From the NCBI RefSeq assembly GCF_910592395.1, contig NC_088314.1:20976070-21040069 (forward strand): a stretch of DNA of 64,000 nucleotides, written 5' to 3'. Origin of the DNA: Lineus longissimus. Taxonomy: Eukaryota; Nemertea; Pilidiophora; Heteronemertea; Lineidae. Below the pieces are notes generated by a model. That model was given only the letters and a program-made list of their open reading frames with translations. It searched no databases and was not told the DNA's origin. Below are positions 25,517 to 38,087 of the stretch, in pieces (within the stretch, counting starts at the first letter, position 1; each line of letters opens with the position of its first letter). Made by a program: the position numbers and the translations under genes.

Positions 25517-26794
25517 TTCATGTCCTGTTACAATATAACGTCACATGGGGCCCACTTAACGATATTCTTCCTCTGTGTAATTATGGCTAAAAAAGACATT
25601 CCAAAACAAAGCGATTTCTTGTTCAATAATTTTAAATAATTACACAATATATTTCACAATTCACAATAAGGGCAAAGTAACATGGTGTTTTTTATTGGTT
25701 TTAATATCACCTTTGGAAGGTTTAGTTCCGAAAATTCCATTCCATTCCACACTTTCTTTGGCCAACAAAATCAACCTGGCTTCAGTATTCGGCTTCAATT
25801 TGGTTCAATGAAGTTATAGTACTTTTGAAAGTTTATAAGCATAAGCCTCAGCTAACTCAAAAATTGTGATATCGTATTTTCAACCAAACTCTCATCTTCA
25901 TTTTAGAGCAAAAAACAAAATCCAAACAATAAAGTCCTATGGTTTGCTATCGAATGGCTTCCTTATATCAAGCCGTATTTTACCCTTGAACTACCTACTA
26001 TAAACACAATACTTTCAAAACAAAGTTGGTGCTAAAGTTTGCAAAATCTTTCTTTCTTTCAACTGCATGCCCCCCCCCCTCTCCAACTGACACTCCTGAC
26101 TCTACACTGAAAACATGACGACAACATTTGATATGACAATTATAACACTGTCAATCACAATCACCAATATCTCATAATGTCTATGAAATCAACTCAACAA
26201 AAGATGACAGACCTAAATCTTAACGTTTATACAGAGGCAGTTAGACATTTTCTCCCATTTTAGATGGCCTAATAAACAATCCTGTCACAGCTAAGTAAAT
26301 AAGTTATCTTAAGACAGACAAGTATCAGAGCGCAATACCAATTATGGACGTCCTGCCTGTATTTCCATGATAATGAACACAGACTTATTCCCAAGTCGTC
26401 CCCACAACAGACACCATACACACCCGAATTGCAGAGAAAAAGCAGCAAGTGTGACTGTACAGTGTGCCCTGGGCAAAGTGATAACTACATGTACATGTAG
26501 TTGGCCGAGTGAATACTTAGGCCTTGGTGGTGCGCTTCATAAGCTGATCCAATTTTTTATAAGAAACAGTCTTGTACCAGTTCAAAGGACTCAAACCAAA
26601 AGTTACTGTTTTTGCATCTTGGCAGCATCTTCCTCAGATAAGCTCTCGAGTCTCAATGAAAGTCAAGTAGATATGGTCAATATATCATTGTTAATCTGTT
26701 GAACAATCAAGCTTTGACCAATATGGAAGAAAATAAATAATTCCAAACGAATACAATCATCTCCATTAATAAATAGCCAACAGAAATTATCATC
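25517..26794. other. No gene seen; 3' flank of TUSC2
   Basis: AT-rich non-coding sequence with short spurious ORFs and a short poly-C run near 26071. The right part is likely 3' untranslated sequence of the minus-strand TUSC2 gene. Confidence 0.4.
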
Positions 26795-26956
26795 TCATCT
26801 CGCTTTTTTCTTCTTTTTCTTGCCACTATTAGTTTTTGATTGCCGTGCTCTTGAGCTTGGCACACTGCCAGAAGCAGTGGCTTGTGGCGGTGGTCGTCTG
26901 TAAAGTTCACTATCTGTGGATTGTGCATCCCCGCTATCCATCCTATCCCGGACTAG
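26795..26956 (-). other. In-frame extension after the TUSC2 stop (candidate readthrough ORF)
   Basis: Directly after the TUSC2 UGA the same frame stays open for 53 codons and ends at UGA 26797-26795. The context is UGA-CUA-G, the exact motif known to promote readthrough in several animal mRNAs. The extension begins LVRDRMDSGDAQSTDSEL, contains RRPPPQ, is Ser/Thr-rich, and ends GKKKKKKAR, a basic tail. A downstream ATG (codon 6) could alternatively start a separate 48-aa product. Translation is not shown by sequence alone. Confidence 0.45.
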
Positions 26957-27933
26957 TCATCTAGGTGGTGCCTCGCAGATTATGAACGGCAGGTTGTAGT
27001 TGATGCGCGGAATGGGAAGGTCAACTTCACCCTGGAAAGTTCAAAATTCATTTCAATAGCTTTGAGCCTGAGCTGATTTCCTCAACGGGACAGGGCTTAT
27101 TCTGGTTTGTACAGGTATTCATCTTGACTCTTGTAGGAGTGCCATAGGTGCACCGTTCTTCTCATCCAAAAATGAGGCCAGAGAGAGCTGAGGGGGGTTT
27201 GTCCTTTCTTTTTTGATCAACAAGTTCAAAAGGAACAGGTCAGACTCAGAAAGGCTTCCTATTTCAGCATTAAAGCATGATGCTTTCTTACCAAGTCATG
27301 CTGAGATATTAGTTTTACCTGTGGGCGTAAATGATGAGATTGTATTCTAAGCATGGAGGTTCTAGGACTGTCATCTTCACCATCATATGACACTTCCTCA
27401 TAGAACTCATGGGCGAGGTCGCCATCTTCATCAAAGTACATTGATCTGGAATAATAGAAGGTAATGTCAACAAGAAAGATTATTCCCCACAAAACCGGTC
27501 ATCACTATCACATGTAAACTGGTACATCATGAGATTCTCGACAAGCAGCCATGGTCTGGTATCTTTGACTGTGAAGACCTTTGGTCATTTGGAAAGGTGG
27601 GCCTTGGGCTTGGTATTTGAACTGTTAAGTCGTCACATGACATTGTTTTCTTGCGACTCACAATCTATTTTACATCCAGTTTTACTTCGTTCATGTATGC
27701 AACATGTGAAGTTATCATGTTACCAACAATCAAAAATCCCGTAGAAACTAGAACAAAACGACCAAAGAAAGCATAGGCTGATGTCATGTGACCTACCCTC
27801 TTCTTTTGTAAACAAACGGAGTTGCTCCAAATCTGGAAATGGCAAGGCTGTTCATCTCCTCAGCGCTGCCAGTCTCGTCGCCATACCAATAATTAGTCAC
27901 CTTCTTAGCAATCTTTGTGGTCGTCTGCCCCAT
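26957..27933 (-). CDS. TUSC2: TUSC2 (FUS1) orthologue, three exons
   Basis: Minus-strand exons: 27933-27797, 27445-27319 and 27031-26957, with GT-AG introns of 351 and 287 bp. Phases match and give 112 aa, against about 110 in vertebrate TUSC2. The protein begins MGQTTTK, so Gly2 is available for N-myristoylation as in human FUS1. Across the first junction it reads KRRGSMYFDEDGDLAHEFYEE, the hallmark of the family, and the C-terminal part IPRINYNLPFIICEAPPR matches the conserved end region. From family knowledge it is a small mitochondrial/membrane-associated protein involved in calcium handling, immunity and tumour suppression. The stop UGA is followed by CUAG and an open frame (listed separately). 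None of the exons is long enough to stand out as an ORF, so the gene is easy to miss. Confidence 0.95.
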
Positions 27934-29356
27934 TCTAATGAATAAATTTCCCCAAAACACCCAGAGACATCACAATTTTCGAGTTTTTTGAAGAGAAAAA
28001 TATTGCTTTTTCTAATTTGTGGTGGCTGCCATACTTTGTTGGTTGCAATTGATTAATTCCGTCTTTGCCGAATAGTCCGAGACACAATCGGCGTTGTCTT
28101 CGGTAGGCTCGGAGGTCGATGTGCCAGGGTTTAATGTCTTCGTTCCCCGGAAAAAAATCGCCCTATGGTAACGGTTAAAGGTATACCGGTAGTTTAATTG
28201 GGAAACATGAGGCTACATAGGCTTTAGAAGATGCCTTCGATGGTGACTGGATCCGTGAACAACCCATATGAAATAATGGCGACCGAAACGTGTGGATGGG
28301 AGGATCAGGAGCATACGATTGACCCTGATGGTATTCGAGGATGAGAACAACCAGGGGCCAGGAATCACTCTTGGAACCATATTGCCATCTAGAAAGGCTA
28401 AAAGTCAGGTAGCTCCTTATTTCAAACATGCCCAATCAGGGGCTTAGCTTGGTTTTTTCGGACTTGGGTGAACACATTTCTTGGTGACTTCTTGGAGGGC
28501 AGGGGACACCCCCCCCCCCCCCCCCCGCTCGCCACGCCCCTGCCAATATATTTGGGATAAAGAGTCAAACACAACATGCAGTTAACTCAGACAGACGCCA
28601 TCAACCAAGGGAAGGGATATTTTATGGCGTGCGCGGTAGCTCGAGCAGCACGAAATATTGATCAGAAGCAGAGTCACAACGGCCCCTGACCATTTTACAG
28701 CAGTGGAAGTCGCGACAGATGATTAGTTCTTATGTTTAAGGATAGAGGCGCTACTCTTCTGGTTCTGAAAAGACTGTGAAGGGTGAGGGTCGCTACCCAA
28801 ACGAATGGCGGGCAGCGGCTGTTCCCCGGGCCCGCGGGCAGGCAGGCAAGCACACGTCTTTATATAAAAGATGTTATGTTTTGACCTTTCGTCTAAGCTG
28901 TATGAAAAACATTTTTGAAGGCTGGGAGACAATTAATTGCCCCCTTGTCCCCAGCCCATGCACCAGACGATTCAAAGAACTGAACCAGCTGGCCGAGAGG
29001 CCAGTATATCTGATGAGAAACCAGGCTGGGCTATTATCCAAACGTTTCATTTTATACTTGAGAAAGCAGACAAATTAGTGACAAATTTGCCTTGGCCACC
29101 TGGGTTCCCTTCAGCACCGTCTGCGGCAGGTCAGTTACAAACCAAGTCATTACGTGGTATTCACAAGGCATTCTTATGGTTCTCCTGATGCCTTACTTAT
29201 TTCACCTCTCGTAACGCTCACGTTGTTTTGCGCGGTTGAGCACTTTGGCCGGGGCGAGTCATTGATGTGTTATGAAGTCGTCACTGTAATAGACCTATGT
29301 ACAGGGACACCACAAGCTCTATACACCATTATTTCCCGGAATTTGCAAGAAGCGTG
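27934..29356. promoter_or_regulatory. Intergenic region between divergent TUSC2 and a candidate small gene
   Basis: About 1.4 kb separates the TUSC2 ATG (minus) from the ATG at 29357 (plus), so it should hold both promoters. It carries GC-richer patches (28080-28150 and 28790-28850), the poly-C tract, and a GGTATTCGAGGATG motif near 28330 that recurs elsewhere in the window. No TATA box was clear. Confidence 0.35.
28509..28526. repeat. Poly-C tract (18 nt)
   Basis: An uninterrupted run of 18 cytosines upstream of TUSC2, likely length-variable. Confidence 0.9.
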
Positions 29357-30394
29357 ATGGGACCGAAGAGGAGGAAAACTCTCGTCCCGCGAGATGACAA
29401 GGATGACACCATTTCTAACAGCCGTCAGCCGAAGTTTTCCTCCACCAAAGTTCTGAAGTGAGTTAGTCTTGTGCAAATCGATAAAAGCATACGAGCGGTG
29501 TACGAGTTCGTAAATGCTTACTAAGCCCTAAGAAGGCTTCATGAATAAGGCCCCTGTAACGCTTTGAGTGTACTGTTGAGGAAGTATCTGGTCTTCAAAC
29601 AATTGAGGCATAGCCACGGCCGATGTGGAAGAAGACTTCAAAATATAAGAAAAACAGAAAAGCGGTCCTGTCTGAACACGTCACGCACGTGCGATTTTGT
29701 GTTTTTGTTGAAGTTTTATCGGCTTATTTTTTAGGTTCTGTTTCCCGTTTTAATGCGAACTTTATTTCTGGCGGTAAACAAGCATCTCAGGTCAAGGTAG
29801 GTGGGCAGCAATTCCTTTTTCACGGCAAATCTTTTCTGTGCCGCGCCGTTTTTAGTGAGCGTACAACACGTCGGAAAAGTTCTAGCGTTAATTTTGTAAT
29901 GTCATGATGTAACGTTCATGACGTTAGGCCCACCGTATCCGTGTTTTTTTACGGGAAGATGTAGCCAGGTGCGGTCTTATGTTTGAGATATCCGAGCTGA
30001 TGCCACATTAGTCAAATTGAGCCGACAGGTGAGAGTTTAGAAGGATATTTAGCTGGGTAATAAGCGCTTTTTTTCGGGTAGTTTGGACGCGGTCATCCCA
30101 GGAATTCAAAAATCTGTAGATCGTGCCCACGACTTCAATTTGAACTTGAAGTTCAAGCTACTATTCCCGACGATATAATCATTGCACCCGATTAGGCTAC
30201 GATTATCCAATATTCAATTACATTGCCTGTTTAGACTGCTCTTCGTATCACAACCGACTTTAGGCAGTATTAACTCACGCTATGTATTTCATACCCTCTA
30301 ATATTGTACCGGATCGACTCATGGCCATGACACTTTTTTTTGTTTTTTCAGGAGTACTTCTTTGAAGAACAAAAACACTTTTGGACAATTGTGA
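29357..30394 (+). CDS. Candidate two-exon small basic protein (47 aa)
   Basis: Exon 1 is 29357-29457 and ends at a strong donor (GAA followed by GTGAGT). Exon 2 coding is 30352-30394, after an excellent acceptor (long T tract, then CAG). The phase fits (2 plus 1), giving 47 aa: starts MGPKRRKTLVPRDDKDDT, ends STSLKNKNTFGQL. It is rich in Lys/Arg/Ser, with a PKRRK nuclear-localisation-like motif at residues 3-7. I do not recognise a family. The reading relies on splice-site quality and codon-like content only. Exon 1 could instead be the start of a longer gene using another acceptor. Confidence 0.4.
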
Positions 30395-30780
30395 CGAACT
30401 GTGAAAAAATCCTGGTTTTTCGTTGACTTACTTGGATCATGCATTTTCACAATGTAAATCGGAAAAGATCTGAATCTTCAGGGGAGAGCAACAGGGTCAG
30501 TCTGAGCTCCTAGGCCTATGGGTACAGAAATCATCTTTGCGAAAAAAGGCACTTTTCGCGGGAGGGCACAATGGCAACTGCCCCTGCAGACAGCCAGGTC
30601 CCTTCTTTGTGGTCTACAAAGCTTTGACAACAAGTCATCATGATCCCAAAATCTGAAAATCTAAAGATTCAGATCTTTTTTGAAATTTCTCAATTATTTT
30701 GGTCAGGATCAAGAGAATTCATTTGTATCACTATTTGTGTCAGGCTTAAAATATCTCCACAATGGAAAAGAGTTTAAAGC

Positions 30781-30797
30781 GGGGGGGGGGGGGGGGG
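30781..30797. repeat. Poly-G tract (17 nt)
   Basis: An uninterrupted run of 17 guanines on the + strand, able in principle to form G-quadruplex structures and prone to length error. Confidence 0.9.
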
Positions 30798-33525
30798 CTA
30801 TAGGCAGGAGCTACTAAATCAACCTATATATTAGTGACTTTGTATAACTTCTACAGTAACCTTATAATTTTTATTCTAAAAACATCAACAGCTTTGTTTT
30901 ACTGGATGGTACAGAAAATCAGTCAAACTTGACCTCATTTCTTGCCCTGCGCGCCCCAACAAAACAAATTGATTGCGTAACCGTAATAGGATAAACTCGG
31001 CATGAATTATTGAAAAGATTGGACTATGTGATTGTGATTCTGAAAGGAGTGGAGGAGATTCAAGGCCAAAATCAAGGTCAAAGATCGAAGGTCAAGTTCA
31101 TGGTCACGATCAGAAGTCAAGTTCAAGGTCACGATAGGAGGATGCAGGCAAAGAGAAGAACAAAAATGAGTCAGGTATAGTTCCCTTTTAAACTGGCAGG
31201 ATGTGATTGAACCCTTTGAAAAGAAACGAGAAAAATGGATTTGAATACATTTACATTGTATGGAAAGATTAGGAGTCTTGGGCAAACTGAGTCTTAAAAC
31301 AGAAACAGCAGAAAAATACAACACTCTCATGTTTAACATCACAACCAGTCTGTCCAGCCATTTAGAGCATTTTCCTAACAATCATTGATAACTGCGCCTT
31401 TTGATACAATGTTTGCACCTAACCAGCACCCTTGTAACCTTGTCTTATTCATGAATGTGCGTATATCATCATGTCGTTGCCTCTGGTCGGAGGCTCATGT
31501 TGAATGTTTTATTCAATGTTTGGCACATGACAATCGCACGCCTGTTTTATTTCCAGGGTTCTCCTCCCCACCCTGTCTGATAGCATGCCACACTAACAAC
31601 ACATCTCCCATCGTTATCCATCAATATTCCATGAATGTCATACAGACTAGTTTGGCGCCCGGGCGAGAGGTTTAGACTATTGTGATACCAAAAATGTATA
31701 AGCGAATCCCATTTTAATATAAATTGCACTGCCACAGAGGGGTCAAAATGTTAATACAATAATCGTAAAAATGTCGCGACGGCTCCTGCGAGTTGACTGT
31801 TCACTTTGTTGACTTTCATGAAAGCGATTGTCACGCCATCTCCAGATTAATTGAAGAACTGAAACAGGTGCCCTCCTTTCCTCGAAGGATTTCAGTTTTA
31901 TAATTCACTCCGAGATGGCGCGACAATCGATCCATTGACGGACGGGGGGCCAAGTTTTGTCTTTATCGCTGGTGTTATCTCGAATACAGTTGACCCTTTA
32001 GACGATATCACACTTAACGCCATGTTAGTTATCGCTAGCGTTAGTGACACAAAACTGGTTTTGAACAACCGGGCCCAGGTCTTGTGCGACCTACAAACGC
32101 GGCATATTGTACAATCGGGAAATTTTCGCGGTTCTTTCTTCCATATTTTCGTTCAACTACTAATCATTTCCGGGAACCTTTCTTGACTGTAAAACTATTA
32201 TGACTGAGGCCCCGATGATGTAACAAAACCGATCTAATACTGTAAATATCGTGAAAACAAAAGCTCCGCGAATATTCCCCGATTATCCACGTTGTCCTGG
32301 TTGTGCCCAGGTACCTCTCGCCCTTCGCTATTCAACGTTGTAAACTTGTGAACGTTTTCATGTTTGTAAACTTGAAACTTGTAACGTGTTCTTGTTGTTA
32401 ACTTGTTGATGTTAAGAACTTGAAACGTTGTAAACATGACTTGTAACATAACAAAACTGACTTCCATCCTTGGCCAATTGTACTGGTACAATGCTGAGGA
32501 GACTTCAGGACTGATATTCACCGCCGATATGTCGGCATGCTGACCACAAGTCGACTTGTCTTCCACTATGGAACCACTCTCTCCTAGAAATGTTACTAGA
32601 GTTCAGTAATAAACGGCAGTCATGACGATCGTGTGCACCAGTCAGCTGGATGAAGTCCGTTAAGTTGTGATGTTGTGCTGTTGGGAGCTGAAACGACCTC
32701 CAGCCAGAAAAATAATTATTCATGTATAAGTGTGTATGGTTTCTAAAACTCGTCGCTGCCAGAACCCTCGTACAATGCGATAGTCATCTACCAATCATCT
32801 ACCATTACAAACCCTGCCGTCGCTGCCATCTTAGGAATACTGGAGCCATAGATGTATTAAACGGAATTTCCTTCGGCAATTGAGTTTCAAAACTTTGCTT
32901 TTATCTCTCGGTCAAAGCGAGGTGAGATGTAGATACCTGGGTTCTCTTTGGCAGTGACAGTTGACATTGAGGAAGTGCGGAAGGTCGTTTGGGCTTTCAA
33001 CATGTAACAAAACAAAATACTGTAAGTGCTGTGAAATGGCCATATTTGAAAAGAGGGTAAATGTTGTTATTTACATTTACTCTTTCATATCTTTCGCGAT
33101 TGCACCCATTTAGCCGATGGTTTCTCCTGTTGTCGCCGAGTTTGTCGTGGTACAGCTGGGAATTTATTTTTAGATTAGTGAGGCAGAAATCACGCACATC
33201 TGCACAACGTCAACAGAGATGGCGCTGTGGTCGCTCAAAATTTTGGCTGAGAAAAAAATCATGTTCTTGAGCTTTGACAATAAGTCGTTGTATCAGTGAC
33301 AAAGTGGTGAAGCAATATCAGCAACTAAATAAGAAAGTCTTTTCGGAGACCAACTTGCCCTGACAGACACCACCGGTAGGGCACAGACAGGGCTGATGTG
33401 GAAGTTGTTAGAAAGGTCCAAAACGGTAATATTTCGTCATCTGGATATGAGGACAACAGGAGGGACGGCATTGTTAACCCACTCGTTACTTGTTATCTTC
33501 GTATTTCAGCTTTCTCCGGTGTTCA

Positions 33526-33634
33526 ATGTTTTATAGACCTGGCGAGTTACGTAACTAACCTTGATTTCAGGTGATAATCGCTCCAGTTGTCTATGTTTTA
33601 TAGACCTGGCGAGTCACGTAACTAACCTTGATTT
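33526..33634. repeat. Direct duplication, 67-bp period
   Basis: A segment of about 42 bp (TTTTATAGACCTGGCGAGT...) occurs at 33526-33567 and again at 33593-33634 with one or two changes. Confidence 0.8.
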
Positions 33635-34360
33635 AAATTGGCGGAATTGGCTTAATAACAGGGGAATCATGTCTTAACAGACGTCGTGTCGCGACGGCTC
33701 CTGGTCGATTTCACATTACTCAGGTAGAGGATGTACTGGTTGTCCCGCGCACTAATAGCTTACCATAGCAAACTACTACAGGTTCTGTGAAGTCCGCTCA
33801 CCCATTCCGTCGAATGACCAATGTATAACACTGTCTCCCCTGTGTTATCATATATTTGCATAGTTTCTTTATATACATATTGTACATTCAAAGAAAAAGG
33901 GCAATTTAATCTAACATATTTACATGGCATATTATAAACTTGATCAGGAGCGGTAACGACTTGGAAGTTTGCGGCACTCGCATTGTTATTGAATCGCCGT
34001 GTCTCCGGCTCCTAGCCGACTTCACATTACTTATAAGCGGAGAATGTACACCTGTACCAGTCCAGCTCCAGCTGGGTACATTGTCATACTTCACTCCCAA
34101 TTTGTGGTTGGATACATGTGGACTTGATTATTGTGTTTGTACTACAGAACGTGACAAGAAAACCATCATGTTTACACTCTACCGATCTCATCTCAGGTGG
34201 CTTAGCTCCGATGAATTCCATTATTGCAGGCATGCAGAAACATTGCCTGGTACGAGGCCGGTAGAAAGTGCGGACTTAATATAGGTGGCGCCTCGAAATG
34301 ATAAATAAACACAACAATTTGTCACAACCAAAATCCGCCTGAAGTGTTTTATCATCACAG

Positions 34361-35133
34361 TTATTTTTTGAATGCTGAGAAGAGGAGTCCGCACGCCTCA
34401 CAGATCGGGTCAAACCAGCAGTGAATACACATGCTGTAGAACTTCTTGCAGCATCCCATGTTCATCTCGCAGATCCTGAAACATGGTGTGATGACCCACA
34501 CGTGATAGAACGTGACCACGGCGAACTCGCACGCCCAGCAGAAGGCGGTGATGATACCACACAGGACGGTCAGCACCTGAAGTGAGAGAGGGGATAATTT
34601 AGAATCGGATAGCGTTGTTATTTGTCTGAAATAAGCGTGCAGAGTACCTGCATTTTGGTCGCACTTGTCTGAAAGTCACTCTGCACTCCAAATCTGACTT
34701 TGTTTGATCATCGAAATCAAGGTGTCCTGGATCGAACTTAGGAGATTTTGGATTTGGCTGAAGACGCCGATCAATAAATACCAGAGCGAATGGGTAGATC
34801 AAAGGTTCCGTCATTTATATTCTTGAATCAAAGTTTCAGAGTGACACGGTGACGTAACTTCTGAAGCAGTCAATCAGATTTTGGAACAGTATCTGCGCAA
34901 ATTTGATTTGGCTTTCACACACCTATAACTGTGTGGGCATGACTCTTCTTATATCCCGAACACACAAAATTAGATGCCATTACTGGCAGGGCACTTTCCT
35001 TGAAGGAGTTGTGAAGCACATTTACCTTGTAACAGCAGTTCTTGGTGCAGTTGAAACACTTGTAGGAGTTAATCCACACGCAGTCGATACTGTGCGCTTG
35101 GTCGGGCTCGGCGAACACGTCTTCGAATGCGAC
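34361..35133 (-). CDS. Caveolin family, core A (two exons; first exon upstream)
   Basis: Core exons are 35133-35026 and 34576-34361, together 324 nt (107 aa plus stop). The start shows the caveolin signature FEDVFAEPDQAHS, followed by the scaffolding-type region DCVWINSYKCFNCTKNCCY, a hydrophobic hairpin (CWACEFAVVTF), a conserved Pro-Cys (TPCF, matching Pro132-Cys133 of human caveolin-1), and the ending LLFSAFKK. An intron interrupts the core after CCYK, which other copies lack. The N-terminus must come from an upstream exon ending in phase 0; candidates are 36623-36685 and 38022-38087, giving 128 or 129 aa. Caveolins oligomerise in the plasma membrane and shape caveolae. This copy is unusually cysteine-rich. 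Confidence 0.93.
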
Positions 35134-36622
35134 CTGAAATAGACAAAAAGTAGTCATGTCAATTTGTGTTGTTACAAAAAATCAGATGGTTGCGTGGCTT
35201 TGGAATGGTTGTGCCATTGTCTTCGGGGCGACCTGCAATTGAATACACACAATGTGTGTTGTTGTTTGCGTGGCTTTGGTGTGTAACGCAAATCAGATAT
35301 GGTTGCGTGGTTTTGGACTGCTTGTGCCTTTGTCTTCATGGCGACCAGCGAATAAATTGAGACAGAAACGGCAAATCTATTTTAGATTTTAGCCCCACAG
35401 CTGCGCTTTTAGAATGTGTGTCGCTTTCCTTTGTCTTCAACACCGACCTGATCATCATGAGGGAAAACATGGACCCTCCTCAACCTTAGCAAAGTACGTC
35501 TGTAGCCTTGTGGGCTGGGTTTGCGTGAGAGCTGTCCTTAAAACAATGATTCTTGTTCTTATGTGTTTAAATTATAGGTCTAGGGCGTTGGTCTCCAACA
35601 TTTCAATTTCAATCGAACAATTGAATACTGTTGTTAACGCTACTTTTGGCCTATGTATCACCTGAGCTGCTGCAAGTTATCCTGTTTGCAAACGGATGCA
35701 TTATTTGGAGAATGTATCAAATAACTAATTTGGGTCTATTGCAATAATCTCTGACGATACTTTCCAAGATTTTCTTCCTTCACTAAATAGCAACAGTGGT
35801 CAAACGAGAAGATCACATAAATATTGCATAATTTTAATCTCGCGAATCTCGTTGCTATAGGAGATGCGTCCTTAGCAACTAAACACCGGAAGTGTATGTT
35901 TGAGTTAATGAATTATTCAACATTGAGTTGATTCTTGGCCATTAATTAATTATGCAGTGTTTGATCTTCTGGTCCGAGTATCTGACACAAGTTGGCCTCT
36001 CAGACAAGCAAAGCATTATTTTGATACAAAATGTCATGTCTGTAAATCTTGCACAGCAGAAATGCCGACCTTTTCAGGCCAATGCTGCTTGGCCACCGCC
36101 ACCTGGAGATGGCAAACAAGGAAAAAACATGTAAAGACAACCTTCTTCTTAACCACCACAGGCACGACAGGGCAGAAAACATGGCATTTGTTGGGGCGCT
36201 ACCACAGATCCTTCTCAACAGGAGTGTCGCTATCTCTCACGTGTATGCGCAGTAGCTCACTACGCTGGGTGGAAGCATTGTTGAATCTTCCAAACAGCAA
36301 ACTGCGCATGCGAGTTTCCAAAAACAAGGGACCGAAATGAGGCTGGTAAAAAGTATCTATTGGAACCGAACATTACATAGCAATGGCTTACGGGCTAAAA
36401 AGGCCCCCCTTGCTGTAGCAATTGACCCATTTGTTACCCGTGTTTTATTTTTTAATATTTTACTGATCTGTTTAATCGTGGTTTGAATACGCTTTCTTCT
36501 GTGATTGGTTCAGTTCCGAAAACTTCACCGGAGCAGCAAGATTGAGGACTTCTAATTGGTCAAAACGACGCATTATATATAAACCATTTCTGGTTGAAAG
36601 CGATGAATTGTGCATCACATAC

Positions 36623-36685
36623 CTTCACATGACCGTTGATCTCATTTGGGTCACGGTTCTCAAGATCCAACAAACTTTCCATCAT
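36623..36685 (-). CDS. Caveolin first exon A-1b
   Basis: A 21-codon exon starting MMESLLDLENRDPNEINGHV, followed by the donor GTATGTG. It carries the cluster's N-R-D-P-N-x-I-N motif and ends in phase 0, so it can splice to core A at 35133. It is the nearer of two candidate first exons for that core. Confidence 0.8.
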
Positions 36686-36985
36686 TTTGTTGCGTGTGAA
36701 AATGAAAATATCCAAGAAACTTATGAGAGATTTTCAAATGTCTTCTTTATTCCTTCGTAGTTTCTTGTTGACTTGGCTGGCCACTGATCTCGTAGAATGC
36801 TTTTTAGAGAAAAGTCCTCTGAAGTTTCTCGTGCGAGAGTTTGTTTGGGTGTGTGCTGTGGTGAAGATTTGATTGATATATACAAGTCATGATGATAATG
36901 TGTTGCTTAATTATTGACGGAACCTGTGCGTGTGGATTTCCTTGTTTTGTTGGTAGCGAGGTAACCAGACATTGTGTGAGACGTA

Positions 36986-37280
36986 GCACGGGCTCAGACA
37001 AACAATGGTGCACCTCTTTTTGACGACAAGCTCGTGTCGGCTGTGAGCATGGGCTCAGACAACAAAGGAGTGCACCTCATGACGACAGGCACTTATTATC
37101 TGTCAGCATGGGCTCAGACAACAAAGGGGTGCACTTCATGACGACAGGCACTTATTATCTGTGAGCATGGGCTCAGACAACAAAGGAGTGCACCTCATGA
37201 CGACAGGCACTTATTATCTGTGAGCATGGGCTCAGACAACAAAGGGGCATCTCTTTATAACGACTAGCACTTCTTATCTG
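36986..37280. repeat. 59-bp tandem repeat, about 5 copies
   Basis: Imperfect tandem copies of a 59-bp unit (GCATGGGCTCAGACAACAAA...) lie between the two candidate first exons of core A. Outer copies are more diverged. Confidence 0.9.
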
Positions 37281-38021
37281 TTACTTGGGATTTATTTCTG
37301 CTAACAACCGTTGCTATGTTATACCAACAACTCCAAAACTAAAAAGCTTTTGCTAAATCCAAGCCAGCTATCTGAAAATCAAAATTTAAAATAAGATGCC
37401 TCATTTCCGATAGAAGTTTTGAAAAGATTATGCCTCATCTTAACCTTGGAAGTCCGCGGTACCTGATGTCCTTTGCCAGCATCGGGCAAAGCATGACATA
37501 GAATGAGCCATTTGAAGCCAAAATACTGACAACTTTGTCAGGCTCTCTTGCGTGCAGTGCTGTTTTCTCGTGAAATGGAGTATTAGCCTATTTGTATGTC
37601 TGAAAGCTCTTGGTTGGTGACGCTGTTGCCAGGCTTGCTGAGTGCCCGTAGAGGTTGGTAAAACCCAGGTATACTTCTACGATCCAGAGACACGAAGCAC
37701 TGGTTCTTGGAGATGGAAAGTCTTGGAAATGATGGAAAAATAGAGACCAGGGCCTGGTTGTTCAAAACAAATTTTGTCACTAAATAAATGTTGGCGTTAA
37801 CTTATCATAGCGTTATCTCCTTTAGTCAGGGACAAAACTTGACAACCGGGGCCAGGGTATCTCGAGTCGGTCCAGTACTTTAAACTAGAGCCAGTCCTGT
37901 CAAGAAAAAGTGGTCAGCACCAACAAGAAATATAGAGAAAGACATAGTGATAATGATGGTGACTACAGCCCTCTACTCCACTTTGGTGATGAATTCCATG
38001 AGAGTAAGTTTGAAACATTAC

Positions 38022-38087
38022 CTGAAGTTGTCCATTTATCGAGTTAGGATCACGGTTTTCAAGATCTGTGGGACTATCTTCAGCCAT
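38022..38087 (-). CDS. Caveolin first exon A-1a
   Basis: A 22-codon exon reading MAEDSPTDLENRDPNSINGQ then LQ, followed by the donor GTAATG. It is phase 0 with the same N-R-D-P-N motif. It is the farther first exon upstream of core A. With A-1b it would give two isoforms that differ only in the N-terminal 21-22 residues. Confidence 0.8.

Larger units (their letters stand above)
30395..34360. other. No supported gene; scattered repeats
   Basis: This stretch holds a 17-nt poly-G tract, an AGGTCA-rich segment near 31070-31140, a duplicated segment near 33.5 kb, and related copies of a GTCGCGACGGCTCCTG-type sequence (31775, 33689, diverged near 33993). Short ORFs are unsupported. Confidence 0.4.
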
